Below, piece after piece: positions 20,764 to 32,728 of a DNA stretch of 64,000 nt (position 1 is the stretch's first letter; each line of letters opens with the position of its first letter). Made by a program: the position numbers and the translations under genes. Source of the stretch: Macrobrachium rosenbergii (Eukaryota > Arthropoda > Malacostraca > Decapoda > Palaemonidae); contig NC_089756.1 of the NCBI RefSeq assembly GCF_040412425.1, forward strand, positions 9,393,226 to 9,457,225, in the 5' to 3' direction. A model generated the notes under the pieces. It ran no database searches and was not told the DNA's origin. It saw only the letters and a program-made list of their open reading frames with translations.

Positions 20764-22068
20764 TAAATGTGCGCTGACTGCCTACCAACACTTGTGAGAA
20801 TTCACAGAACTTTATTCATGTGGCGCTAAATTAAAAACCCCTCAGCTGCTACTTGCGTTCACTCTCACTTCTTAAATGCTTTGCTGCTTGTGTTTTTATG
20901 AAAATGTAGCATGCATTACAACGCTAATTTCCTACTAATCAAAGTGCAATAAACAAATTAAAACACCAATTTTAAAACCACATTACCTTCCGTTTCTGGT
21001 CCCAAATTGCCTTTCGAAGAATTATATCAGATTCGTTTCAATTGCTAAAGATGGGGGGGGGCGTTGCTTTCACTTGAATTTTTACAAATCTAATTCCCAT
21101 TAATTTAGCAACATCCTGTCAAGGTCATCAATGTTGTGGATTACGAATAGGTTTGACTGCATATTTTTACTTTAAGTTAATAATCTTAGCCTTGCAAAAC
21201 CTCTCGTAAGCCCACGAACAGAATAATTAAAGAATAATTACTAATTAGAAAGGTTGCCAGGTGAAAGTGTTTCCTAACATTAGTTTATTATTTACACACA
21301 CAACAGGGTGAAATTAATGGGGAAAAATTTTACACTCTCACTAAAATTAACAAATGGAGTGAATGACAACACATCAAATTTATGAATACTGGCCACTTGC
21401 AAGTGACCCTAAGCCAAATTTGATATGTTGTCATTCACTCAGTAATTACTGTTGTATCCTATTTCCATTTGTTATTTTAGTGAGAGTGTAAAATTTTTCC
21501 CCATTAATTTCACCCTGTTGTGTGTGTAAATAATAAATTAATGTTAGGAAACACACTTTCACCTAGCAACCTTTCTAATTAGTAATTATTCTTTAATTAT
21601 TCTGTTCATGGGCTTATGAGGGGGTTTTGCAAGGCTAAGATTATTAACTTAAAGTAAAAATATGCAGTCAAACCTATTCGTAATCCATAACATTGATGAC
21701 CTTGCCAGGGATGTTAACTAAATTAATGGGAATTAGAATTGTAAAATTCAAGTGAAAGCTCCCCCGTCTTTAGCAATTGAAACGAATCTGATATAATTCT
21801 TCGAAAGGCAATTTGGGACCAGAAACGGAAGGTAATGTGGTTTTAAAATTAGTGTTTTAATTTGTTTATTGCACTTTTGATTAGTAGGAAATTAGCATTG
21901 TAATGCATGCTACATTTTTATAAAAACACAAACAGCAAAGCATTTAAGAAGTGAGAGTGAACGCAAGTAGCAGCTGAGGGGTTTTTAATTTAGCGTCACA
22001 TGAATAAAGTTCTGTGAATTCTCACAAGTGTTGGTAGGCAGTCAGAGCACAATACTCGGTTTTTTACC
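20747..22068. repeat. 1.3-kb foldback palindrome
   Basis: Left arm 20747-21399 and right arm 21400-22068 are near-perfect reverse complements (shared GACTGCCTACCAACACTTGTG, GAATTCACAGAACTTTATTC, TTTGGGACCAGAAACGGAAG-type blocks), meeting at CACTTGCAAGTG near 21400 with almost no loop. The right arm has about 25 extra bases near 21440. No coding capacity. Both outer ends carry the terminal motif of transposon T (ACCGAGTAT left, ATACTCGGTTTTTT right). Confidence 0.9.
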
Positions 22069-23440
22069 AATGAATTTCTATCAGCCTCCATATGGGCGGA
22101 TTTCTCCAGGCAGTCAGGAACACAGAGGCATGGCTACCTAGGTAACTGCACTGATAACACTCCTGGAAATGAGACAGTTCCAGATAAGACTATTACCAAA
22201 TTACAGTCTCTCTATAAATGAGTTACTGCAAGAATTGGAGGGATTTTCTTTACTCTACTCACTTCTTAGCAAGGGGTTAGAATTATTTTATGCACTGTTC
22301 AAGGAATTACACACTGGTATAGCTAGGTCTCTGTTTAAGTCAAAGCAGTAAGGAATTACTTGAGCGTTGAAATGCGAGGGAGAGATGATAAAACGAGTCA
22401 AGGAAAAAGACACTAGCCAACTAGTTTCCCTTCCAGGGCATGTACCTTCTTTGCTTCCTGTTATTGCTTGCATACACAACCTTATGTCGATGTGATCCAA
22501 GTTATCAGTGCCATCCGGGAATGGCACAATCAATCCAGTGTAAGAAAAAATGTGAGTTTCACAGTCACCCCAGCTCGGGCCTGATTCAGGCTGAGTATCG
22601 ACTGAACTCAAGATTGCTACCCTTGCCTTATATGGCTTTGGTTGTTGCTTGAAACATTGCTTTGGGCTGCAAGGTCAGCAAATACCTGCGGATGAAGGAA
22701 AGAGGTCTTGGGCCAGTAAAAGATGGAAAACTCAGCAGGAGATTAATTGAATCTGAAAATTAAGATAGGGGAAACAGCTACCTACCCCAAGTGTGTTCCT
22801 TTGGGACACATAAAACCCATCACTTGAAGAGGTGCAACTGATAATTTTCCCCATAAGGTTCTTAAGAGTTAGTGATCTGGCAGCAATAAGCGTAAAAATA
22901 TATTTGTGTGTGTGTGTGTGTGTGTTTACAGTATGCAACATTTTTATGAACCAGAAAGTTACACATGGTGTTTTTTACTGTAGCTGTGTTAGATTATGAC
23001 ATGCATATTCATTTCTCTCTCTCCCTCTCTCTCCTCACCAGACAGAGGGAAAGAGAGAGAGGAGAAAAATCGAAGGTGTTGTTTATATTACCGTCAGACC
23101 TTTGCACTATGAAATCTTGCGTTAAAGTCGTACCTGGATAGTGTTGCTTCAGTGTTCTCTCGCAGACAGTAATCACCACGAGGATCCTAATTTGACAATC
23201 ACAACAACAGTTTCAGAATCCTTTATACATGGGATCCGACACTGACCCTACGAAATATCCTTACAAAATCTGGAACTACACCTTAACTCTGAATTCCAGT
23301 TGTCAAGTTGAACACATTACAGTGAATAGCAAAGCAGCAATTGTGTTATCTGCAACGTTATCTGCATTTTTCACTGAAAATCAAGGACTCGAGAGATAGT
23401 CCGTATGGGGGGAGGGGAATAGTGCCGTCAGAACACCTCA
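22069..23440. other. intergenic DNA, no gene seen
   Basis: Only short frames without recognisable domains. A (GT)n run is at 22903-22924, and a short CT/GA-rich palindromic patch at 23013-23065. Nothing else stands out. Confidence 0.45.
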
Positions 23441-23720
23441 TGTGGTGCACTGTAGGCTTTACTTAAAGTTCTTTTCAGCGTACCTTTGGCCCCTAGTTGT
23501 AACCTTCATTCCTTTTATCGTACCTCCATTCATATTCTTTTATCCATCTTACTTTCCACCCTCTTCTAACAGTTGTTTCATAATGCTGCAACTGCCAAGT
23601 TTTCCTCTTGTTACACCTTTTAAACCTCTTACTCTCAGTTTTCCTTTCCGTGCTGAACGACCTCATAGGTTCCAGCGCTTACCCCTTTGGCCTAAATTCT
23701 ATATTCTGTTTATCTACAGC
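23440..23720 (+). repeat. decapod interspersed repeat R, copy 1
   Basis: Landmarks in order: TTTGGCCCCTAG, ACCTCCATTCATATTCTTTT, TTTCCACCCTCT, GTTTTCCTCTTGTTACACC, GAACGACCTCATAGGTTCCA, TTTGGCCTAAATTCTATATT. The same series recurs at 25540-25760. I know this as a very abundant dispersed sequence in decapods; its class is uncertain, perhaps a non-LTR 3' tail or a SINE. Confidence 0.65.
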
Positions 23721-23902
23721 CTTCGTTCCGAGATGTTTCTCCACCATTTGACATCGAATGAAGGCAGAGGGAAGTCCAAAAGCTAACCAATCGATTTGGC
23801 CAACTCCTAAGACACATGCGTAAACATGGCGACCATTTGAAATCTTGGTGTTTCTTCATAGAATAGAATTCAACCTCATCTGATAAGATAAGGTGAAACT
23901 CA

Positions 23903-23976
<74 letters not shown>

Positions 23977-24058
23977 CCGAAGACTAGCCTCTAATGGTAT
24001 GGTAAAGGCATTGCATTTCTCAAAAAACAAAGAAATTCATATGAAATTATTATTATTA

Positions 24059-24132
<74 letters not shown>

Positions 24133-25539
24133 GCCAAGCTGCAACCTTCATTGGAAAAAGGTACATTTTATGCTTATCACGAGTTAATTCATGATCTTTG
24201 CACAAACAGACACACATACACATATATATACTGTGTGTGTATATACATGTATATATACTGTATATATATGTGTGTGTGTGTGTGTACTGTAAATATTATT
24301 GCAAGAGTTCATATGTATCTGTGAGGACATGATAATGTAGTGTTTTGCTTTATTCAGCCCATTGGTGAATGCCTGATGATCTGCGGGCTCAGCACGGAGT
24401 TCCTGAATGGATGTCACCTTGGGTGCAGCCGTCTCAACGACACATTAGCGGAAGTGCTCAACAGCATTTTATCTGGAATGTTCGAGAAGTGTTGTCCAGT
24501 TATAACCCGAATCTGGGTGTGTCGTGAAGAAGGGGTTTGTGCGTAATGAGTGGCTTTTATGGTAAATGCTTGGAGCTTCTGTAGAAAGCTATACATTTCG
24601 TTTTGGAGGAGCCGAAGTGCGGAGACTCTGGGGCCCAAGTTCCCTGCTGTAAGGGTGAGTGTTAAAGATGAACAGTAAATTAACATTTTAGTGGCATATC
24701 ATTTTGTTATCATTTCTTTTAACATTTCTTTCTATGTGGTGTAATGGTGTTAATGTGAACCAAGTTAGTTTTAACACTAATGGGAGATGATTTCTCTCTA
24801 AGATGTTTCATGCATCGTCATACATAGTCATGCTCATGCATGCCCATGATTACACACATCCACAAATGAACATAGCCCTATGGGATGTAGCCACTAAAGT
24901 GAACTGGTAACATAAAGACATAAAACTAGAATGGACATTATTTAGTAGCTGAAATTGGGATGGGAATTAATCCCACACTTTATTATATTATAACTGTTTA
25001 ATATGTTTGGGAAGTGGGTCAGTAACTTTATAGTATCATGCATATTTTTCATTTAACCTGTCTTATGTTAGATTTGCTGAATAAACTATTTTTTTATAAA
25101 CACGGTTTAATTTATACACACTAGATGTAGGGTTTTAGCGATTTCAAAGAGAGAGAGAGGACCCCTCGGTCACGATTACCAACCCTACAGGTAAGACAAC
25201 TGTAGGATTATTCTGTGTTACATATATGCTCTTGTTCATATTTTGTATTTGTTCCAAAATACATTGTCTTTGTCGCTAACTGCTTCTCAGGCATTAACAA
25301 AAATAATGGTACTCATGATAGGTCAGTTTGATATTGAAAAGCTTTTTGATAAAGTTCATTGTTTACCTTTAAGATTTGGTGTAATACCTTACTTTGTTTT
25401 TGCAGTAGACTTTAGAATTGCATTATTTTCATTCATGAAACTGATGAAATTCACAATTCTTACTGACTTTCAAGTAATTTTTAACGAGTTACGAAAAAAT
25501 CTCCAATAACAAAAATTATTTCTTTGCAGCTTCCTTCGG
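23721..25539. other. microsatellite-rich intergenic DNA
   Basis: Contains (CT)n at 23906-23972, (ATT)n at 24043-24132 and a CA/TA/GT cluster at 24208-24290. A frame at 24340-24546 is open for 68 codons, but I recognise no domain in it and it has no splice context worth proposing. Confidence 0.5.
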
Positions 25540-25760
25540 CCCCTAGCTGCCCCTTTCATTCTATTACTGTACCTCCGTTCATATTCTTTTTCTCCTATCT
25601 TGCTTTCCACCCTCTCCTAACAATTTATTCATAGTGCAACTGCGAGGTTTTCCTCCTGTTACACCTTTCAAACCGTTTAGCTGTCAATTCCCGTTTCAGC
25701 GCTCCATTACCTCACAGGTCCCCTTTTGCCTAAAGTTTATATTCTATTCTATTCCAATAA
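25540..25760 (+). repeat. decapod interspersed repeat R, copy 2
   Basis: Same ordered landmarks as 23440-23720: TCGGCCCCTAGCTG, ACCTCCGTTCATATTC, TTTCCACCCTCTCCTAAC, GGTTTTCCTCCTGTTACACC, CTCACAGGTCCC, ending TATATTCTATTCTATTCCA. Slightly shortened near 25720. Confidence 0.65.
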
Positions 25761-26232
25761 CAAAAATAACAAGATGTCGGTTTATCACGAAAGGCCTTTG
25801 TAACTTTGCCTCATACACTCCGTTTCTCTGTTTCGTTTTGTTTTTTTGTGTATCTCTATGCAATAGTCATATGATGAAAGCAAAAATAAAAAATATATTT
25901 TTAGACGCAAGAGACTGCCTTTTGTGAGCCACAAAAGGAAGCAACACGCGAGATTGTTTTCCAAATCTTACCTTTTGGATTTTGTCTTGTCAGCGTTATT
26001 TAGAATTGTGTTCTCGCAGAGCACTCTGAGCAGATTGCTACAGCTTCGTCTTGAAACCTTCTTTTCCAAAGATGCGATGCCGGAGCCTAGCAAGATTTAA
26101 TTCTTTCCAAAACGGTCATTTTTACGCCCCGCAACCTGATTCTAGTTCTGGCCGTGCCTTTGCATAAGTTGTTCGTGATGGTATGCTACTGTTTCCTAGT
26201 CATATTTTAACAGAGATCTTTCACATTCACAA

Positions 26233-26420
26233 TTGATCCCTGATCCCCTTTTCTTACCGAGAACAACCAGATACGCCGAACAGCAACACCAATGTGCAGT
26301 AAATGTGCCTCTTGTCGAACTTCTCAGTTACAGGGTCCTTTATTCCTCATGCTGTTGGACTGGATGTCGTGCAATTAGAACTAAAGAAATTCAAGCGAAG
26401 ATGCAATGCAGTTCCTGTAT
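26233..26420 (+). pseudogene. possible non-LTR retrotransposon C-terminal remnant
   Basis: The plus strand reads RTTRYAEQQHQCAVNVPLVE, then a run resembling the RTS-Q-GSF-P-LWN block common near the C-terminus of arthropod LINE ORF2 proteins, in shifted frames. It is short and degraded; could be chance. The following 26421-26990 is AT-rich with an (AAT)n patch and no gene. Confidence 0.3.
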
Positions 26421-26989
26421 TTTGATAATATGCTTACATTTTTTCTATTTATTTATTAATTGCTTAATTTTTTTGATACATGATCTCTTGTTTCTGTATT
26501 TCCCATTAGCTTCTGTTATTTCTTTCTAATGAACACCATATTTTTGGAAGCTTGAATTTCGAGCCAATGGCCCTTGCGGACTGGTTCCTTATGAACAGGG
26601 TTCATCTTCAGAATAATAATAATAATAATTTGTACCAACGGAGTCCCACAAGCAGGCATGGAAAGGTTCTGGCGTTAAAGAAACTTTACGCTGTTCCTCA
26701 TTGCATTAGTATTGAGGTTCCTTGGTCGAGTGTTTCCTCGGCAAATAACTCATAAGGAATTCATAGACATGGCGTGTGGATGCTCAGAATTTAGTAGCTG
26801 TGTCATTTATATAAAAAAAAATTCCATTAAAGATACTGTTAAGAAGTGTCTGGTAACCTTAAGGAATATATTTTACTTATTTTTAGAAGTGATACATAAC
26901 ATACATAACAGTATTTAGTAGGGATGTGAAGTTGCCATTTGATCAGTGAAGTTCAACAACTTTGCGTCTAGTTAGTAATTGGATAGGTA

Positions 26990-27290
26990 ACTGTCAAGAA
27001 AGACTTGCCACCAGCACATAGCTCTCTTTCGCACAGTCTCGTGTTTTATGGGTATAAAGGCCCTTCCTTTAAAGTATTTCTTTTAGGCTATCTATCCAAC
27101 CCTTAACTCCCATCCTTCCCGAAACACTTTTGAATTATGCGCTTTCTCCACCAGCTTATCGTGGTTCATTCTTTCCACATGACTTTACCATCTCAGACCA
27201 CTCCTATCCATTATTTCACCTAGGCTAGCAATTGTACCATTTCTGGCATCTCTTGTGTTTCTCGCCATATATTACTGAAGTGCGGAAGTA
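26990..27290 (-). pseudogene. non-LTR (RTE-like) ORF2 C-terminal remnant
   Basis: The minus strand reads LGEIMDRSGLRW, stop, SHVERMNHDKLVEKAHNSK, then FREGWELRVG. This matches the LRW-GHVERM-LV-K pattern at the C-terminus of many arthropod RTE-type LINE proteins. Two stops in 80 codons; a fragment only, with no reverse transcriptase domain nearby. Confidence 0.5.
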
Positions 27291-27342
27291 GTTCAAGAAC
27301 AACCATTTTCCTTTTCTTCATTATATATAAAAAATATATATA

Positions 27343-28441
<1,099 letters not shown>

Positions 28442-28495
28442 ATGACAGCCGCTCCACACTTGTCAAGCAACAGCAATCAGACGGTTTTTGGGAAT
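28442..28495 (+). CDS. RAD52: RAD52, proposed first coding exon (18 codons)
   Basis: ATG at 28442 opens MTAAPHLSSNSNQTVFGN, followed directly by a strong donor (AAT|GTAAGT at 28496). The 54-bp exon ends in phase 0 and exon 2 begins in phase 0, so they join as ..VFGN-TQFTAEE.., which parallels the vertebrate reading ..CFGQ-CQYTAEE.. (family knowledge). RAD52 N-termini are short and unconserved before this point. The exon is too short for a coding search, so the call rests on the ATG, donor, phase and the FG residues before the junction. An alternative first exon cannot be excluded. Confidence 0.6.
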
Positions 28496-28916
28496 GTAAG
28501 TCGACCCCTAGGCAAATTGCATTGAAAGAACATAATTGATGGAAGGTTTGTCTTATTGTTTTGCAGTTTCAAACCGAATTATTTTTAATCTGGGTCACCA
28601 TAACTAGGCCTAGGCCTATTTCCATTGGTTGTCGAAGAGCGCTACCAAAGTAAAGACAATTCTAGTCTGAGCTTAGTAGGCCTATTAGTGCTCCATTGAA
28701 ATCGGACCTTAGTAAAATTGGAAGAGAAAAATGATAAAATATTCGTAGGTAGACACAACTATTTTTGCCAAATACTGTTTTTCTGATTGTTTCGTTGGTG
28801 ATATGGATAAGTTAATGGTCATTATTTCGTTCACAGACCACTTCCTGTCTCCAAGTATTTATTAAACAAGGCTAGACCCTTGCATTTCGGCCATATTTCA
28901 TCAGTGTACAAGAAAG

Positions 28917-29193
28917 TTAAGTATACCTTAGTTTTACCAGACCACTGAACTGCTTAACAGCTCTCTAGGGCTGGCCCGAAGGATTAGACTTATTTTACGT
29001 GGCTAAGAACCAATTGGTTACTTAGCAATGGGACCTACAGCTTATTGTGGAATCCGAACCACATTATAGCTAGGAATGAATTTCTATCACCAGAAATAAA
29101 TTCCTCTAATTCTTCATTAGCCAGCCGGAGACTCGAACTCGGGCCTAGCGAGTGCTAGTCCACAACTCTACCGACTTTCCTAACGAGGAACTA
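28917..29193 (-). mobile_element. SINE S1, copy b
   Basis: Minus-oriented copy with the whole body (TTGGTTCTTAGCCACGTAAA when reverse complemented) and a partly intact tRNA-like head at 29110-29193 with B-box GAGTTCGAGTCTC. Lies 180 bp from copy c in the opposite orientation. Confidence 0.85.
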
Positions 29194-29373
29194 CCCATCA
29201 GTGTACGGAATTGGTATATCATTAATGGAGCAGATTAGGCTAGTAGCTAAGAACATTTAGGTCTAAGAGAGGTCTTGGTGAAAGTGCAGAAATGCACATA
29301 CAGTATTAGGCCTGTTCCTGCCACACTTTCCCACTTTAATTAAAAGCAGATCAAAGACACGTCAACAGGGATG

Positions 29374-29653
29374 CGTAGTTCCTTGTTGGGCGAGTCGGTA
29401 GAGTTGTCGGCTAGCACTCGCTAGGCCCGAGTTCGACTCTCTGGCCGGCTAATGAAGAATTAGAGAAATTTATTTATGGTGATAGAAATTCATTTCTCGC
29501 TATAATGTGGTTCGGATTCAACAATAAGCTATAGGTCCCGTTGCTAGGTAATCAATTGGTTCTTAGCCACGTAAAATAAGTCGAATCCTTCGGGCCAGCC
29601 CTCTAGGAGAGCTGTTAATCAGCTCAGTGGTCTGGTAAAACTAAGGTACACTT
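29374..29653 (+). mobile_element. SINE S1, copy c, with target duplication
   Basis: The best preserved S1 copy. The tRNA-like head has an A-box TGGGCGAGTCGG and a B-box GAGTTCGACTCTC. The direct repeat AACAGGGATG flanks it (29364-29373 and 29654-29663), a target-site duplication expected of LINE-mediated insertion. The tail ends CTAAGGTACACTT. Confidence 0.88.
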
Positions 29654-31874
29654 AACAGGGATGTATCCTGCCTTAACCTATCTTAGGGCACTGTGTCTTA
29701 ATCTGGCTGTGAGGGCTTAGCCCCTTGGATGTTTAAAACATGACTTCATGCATACTAGAATGATGTTTGTGCAATTATTCTGCATTAACCTAGGCTATTA
29801 CCAAGGTTTCAGTGTATTAGCTATCTTTGCAAATTATGACTTTAGCATAAGTAGGCTAAGTGAGATATCTGGGATTTTATAGAATTGAAATCGCTATGAC
29901 ATTTTTGCACAGTTTTATGATTTATATTGCTTCAGGAGAGGTGAGGTTTAGGAGATGGGGTTCAGGAGATTGGCAGAGCTTTCCCACACCACAATCAGGT
30001 TAGGAAGCAGTGCTATAGGTGAGGTTAGGTCAAAGAAGGTTAGGATAGGATGTCTCCCAATTGAAATACGGGTTTATGACAGGCTATAATTTATGTTATT
30101 TTATGATTTTTAATTTTTATTTTTATATTTATTTATTATTTTTTTCTTAAATCCATAGACCTAGTTTGTTGAATTTTATTTCATGGAGGGCTTCTTGCAG
30201 GAAGGACAGTAGCACACACAGAAATAAATATTTTATGAATAAAGTAAAGATGACAATCAGTCACAACACCAGCCAAACTATCAGGAAAAATAATATTCCT
30301 TCAGCTCTAACATTGATGTTTATGCTTCAGAAATTTACTAAAGAGCCTGTCATAACATGATAGCATAATTATATATTGCCTTTGGTGGTATTTTTCAGTT
30401 GTATACCGCAAAGGAAAATTCAGCAGATGGCAATTTGCCTATAAGTATGGTTTTGAAACGAGGTATATTTTAATTTCTTGAGACTCCTGTAGGGGATTAA
30501 GTGCTATCAGTGCACTATAGGCACTGCTAAAGGGTGTTTGCAGTGTCCCGTTGGCCCTAGCTACACCCACTTTTTAGCCCTTTGCTTCACATGCATGTGA
30601 GTGGTCACTCTCAGTTTCACCTGTAGACCCATATCCTTAATCTCATTTGTTTTCTGGATCTCATGATTTTTCTACCTAGTGTCCAACTCCCTCTTTAAAC
30701 TTTCTCAAACACTGAATGGCTGAAAGTGCCTGAGTGCATGGGTTTGTAGCCTAATTTTCATGACTCATTCATTCACTTGATCTTAAACATTATCATTCAA
30801 CAGTATTTTGACACACTTCAAATGATGGTAGCACATATCTTGACAATCTCCAATAACTACTTCACGTTCCTTATGTGTTTCTTGCACATATCTTCAGGGA
30901 TAGTTTCCACACTTTGTGATCTGAATGTGAAGGCTGGATGATCTGATACTTGGTAGAATATAATGCCTGACTTGTAAGAACTTGCTGTAATCAATGAGTG
31001 AAGGTTCCCTAGAAGGTGAAAAATTGTAGAAAACATTGTAACCTTATGTAAATAAGTGGGGTTGTGATCGTTGGGTGAAGCGCCTTAAAAGTCAGCATTG
31101 TAGACATCATGTCATGAAGTGGGGTTGTAATCTTTGGGTGAAGATTCCTTAGAAGGTGAAAGATTGACAACATTTAAGGGGACTCTCCTTACAAAACGTA
31201 CAAGTGGAAAGAACAGCATCTGTATTACTCTCTCCTGCAAGGAGCCAAACTTTGCCTGCAGTTTTATAGGCCTCTCGCTAATGAGCTTCAGTCTTTGACC
31301 CACCAAGTTTATGGAAGTTGGATTGGGCATCCTAGGTTAGGCCAGGAGATTTTCCCCCTTTTAGTCAAGAAACATCAGAATCCTTTACCAAGCAAGATTC
31401 CTTTTGTAATAGTTTCTTTTCCCATTTAGCTTGTTGCGATTTGAAGGACTTTGTTGGGTAAAGATATAAAAGAGGCTTTAAGGGGCTTTGACAACTCATT
31501 TCCCTCCTGCCCTAAGCATTCATTACTTCTCACCAAACTTACATTGATCTAAGGGATTGCTCCTTACAATGGAAGAACATTAAATCTAGAAAATTTGGAC
31601 AGTAAATCAGTTTATTGTGTTTGCTGAAACCATCCCTGAGTAATTTTTTCAGGAGGGGAGGATAGTTTATACATTTTAGTTGCTAATTTGCTGTATGCCA
31701 TTTTATGTTTTCTCAGATATCCAGCCTAAAACTTTTGCATGCTTAGTTTATATTGCTAAGCTTTATTTATTAACAGGTGGTACTAATATTCTGTTTTAAG
31801 TTTTATTTTCGGTTGTGTACCATTTTAGTGTATTTTGTAATTGGTACACTTTTAAAATCATTGGTAATTTACAG

Positions 31875-32070
31875 ACGCAATTCACTGCTGAGGAGCAAGA
31901 GGCTGTCCAAAAGGTTCTACGTCAGAAGCTTGGTTCCTCATTCATCAGCCAGAGAAGTGGAGCGGGAGGCCAGCGTATTGCATACATTGAAGGATGGCGA
32001 CTTATATCCCTTGCGAATGAAGTATTTGGCTTTAATGGATGGAGTCATTCTGTCACAAATCAGACAATTG
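31875..32070 (+). CDS. RAD52: RAD52, exon 2 (N-terminal DNA-binding domain)
   Basis: RAD52 anneals complementary single strands and mediates recombination in the nucleus as a ring oligomer. This 196-bp exon (acceptor TTTACAG before, donor G|GTAAGA after) encodes residues 19-83: FTAEEQEAVQKVLRQKLG, the glycine-rich loop with SQRSGAGGQRI, YIEGWRLISLANEVFGFNGW and SHSVTNQT. Arg45 corresponds to human Arg55 of the inner DNA-binding site. It ends in phase 1 and joins exon 3 as I-D-F-V-D, exactly as in RAD52 proteins. No stops or indels. High similarity to animal RAD52 makes the identification secure. Confidence 0.93.
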
Positions 32071-32728
32071 GTAAGATAAGATCATAAGCGTGGGCTGGCC
32101 TTTACTTTGCCATTTGATAGTTTAATACTTATAAGCCTTAAATTTATGTCTTTGTGATGTCTGTAAACTGTAGCTTCTCCAATTTTTCTGACATTGGCTG
32201 GTAAATTTTTTTCATAAGGTCAATGGATGTTTCTAAGTCATGCTTACTCTGCAAGCTCTTTTAGTTTGAAAGAAGTATCCAAATGGCTTTGTGAGGGAGA
32301 TAAAGAATTTTTCTTATGTTTATGCATGTTGAAATATAATTGTTCCTACACGATATACAAACCATCAGTCCTTTACATTAGGAGTTACTTTCAACGGAAG
32401 CTGGAACACGGCCGTTTAACTTTAAACAAGGTGGTGAAATACGTAGTTAACTACTGACTACAGGTAAGAGTCCCGCCCACCCAGTCAGTGTATACTCACT
32501 TTGCTTTTGACTGTCATCAAGGAAGGACGTTCGCTTCTCCTCTCTGCTTGCTGTTTGACTTTGTTTACATTTTCTTCGTATTGTTGATATTGTGTATACA
32601 GTAAACCCCCGTATTCGCGGGGGATGCATACCGCAGCCCCCGCGAATACGAAAAACCCTTCTAAAAACACTTAGAATTGCCTATTTTGATAGTTTAAACA
32701 CAAGAAAAACCTTGTAAAAATGCTTATA

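Larger units (their letters stand above)
28496..31874 (+). other. RAD52 intron 1
   Basis: 3.4 kb from GTAAGT to TTTACAG. Contains two S1 SINEs head to head (28917-29193 and 29374-29653). The rest (29664-31874) is AT-rich; near 31050 and 31115 a phrase of the type GTGGGGTTGT.ATC.TTGGGTGAAG occurs twice. No other gene seen. Confidence 0.55.

Noticed and set aside
22440..22652. Small frame with a signal-peptide-like hydrophobic N-terminus and cysteines
   Set aside because: Short, no RBS or Kozak support, no family resemblance; expected by chance in this much AT-rich DNA.
23710..24030. Minus-strand frame with a long Arg-Glu repeat; also similar frames at 62628-62852
   Set aside because: Pure translation of (GA)n/(CT)n microsatellites.
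24340..24546. Possible exon (68 codons, Cys-rich)
   Set aside because: No recognisable domain, no conserved partner exon nearby and no convincing splice sites in frame.
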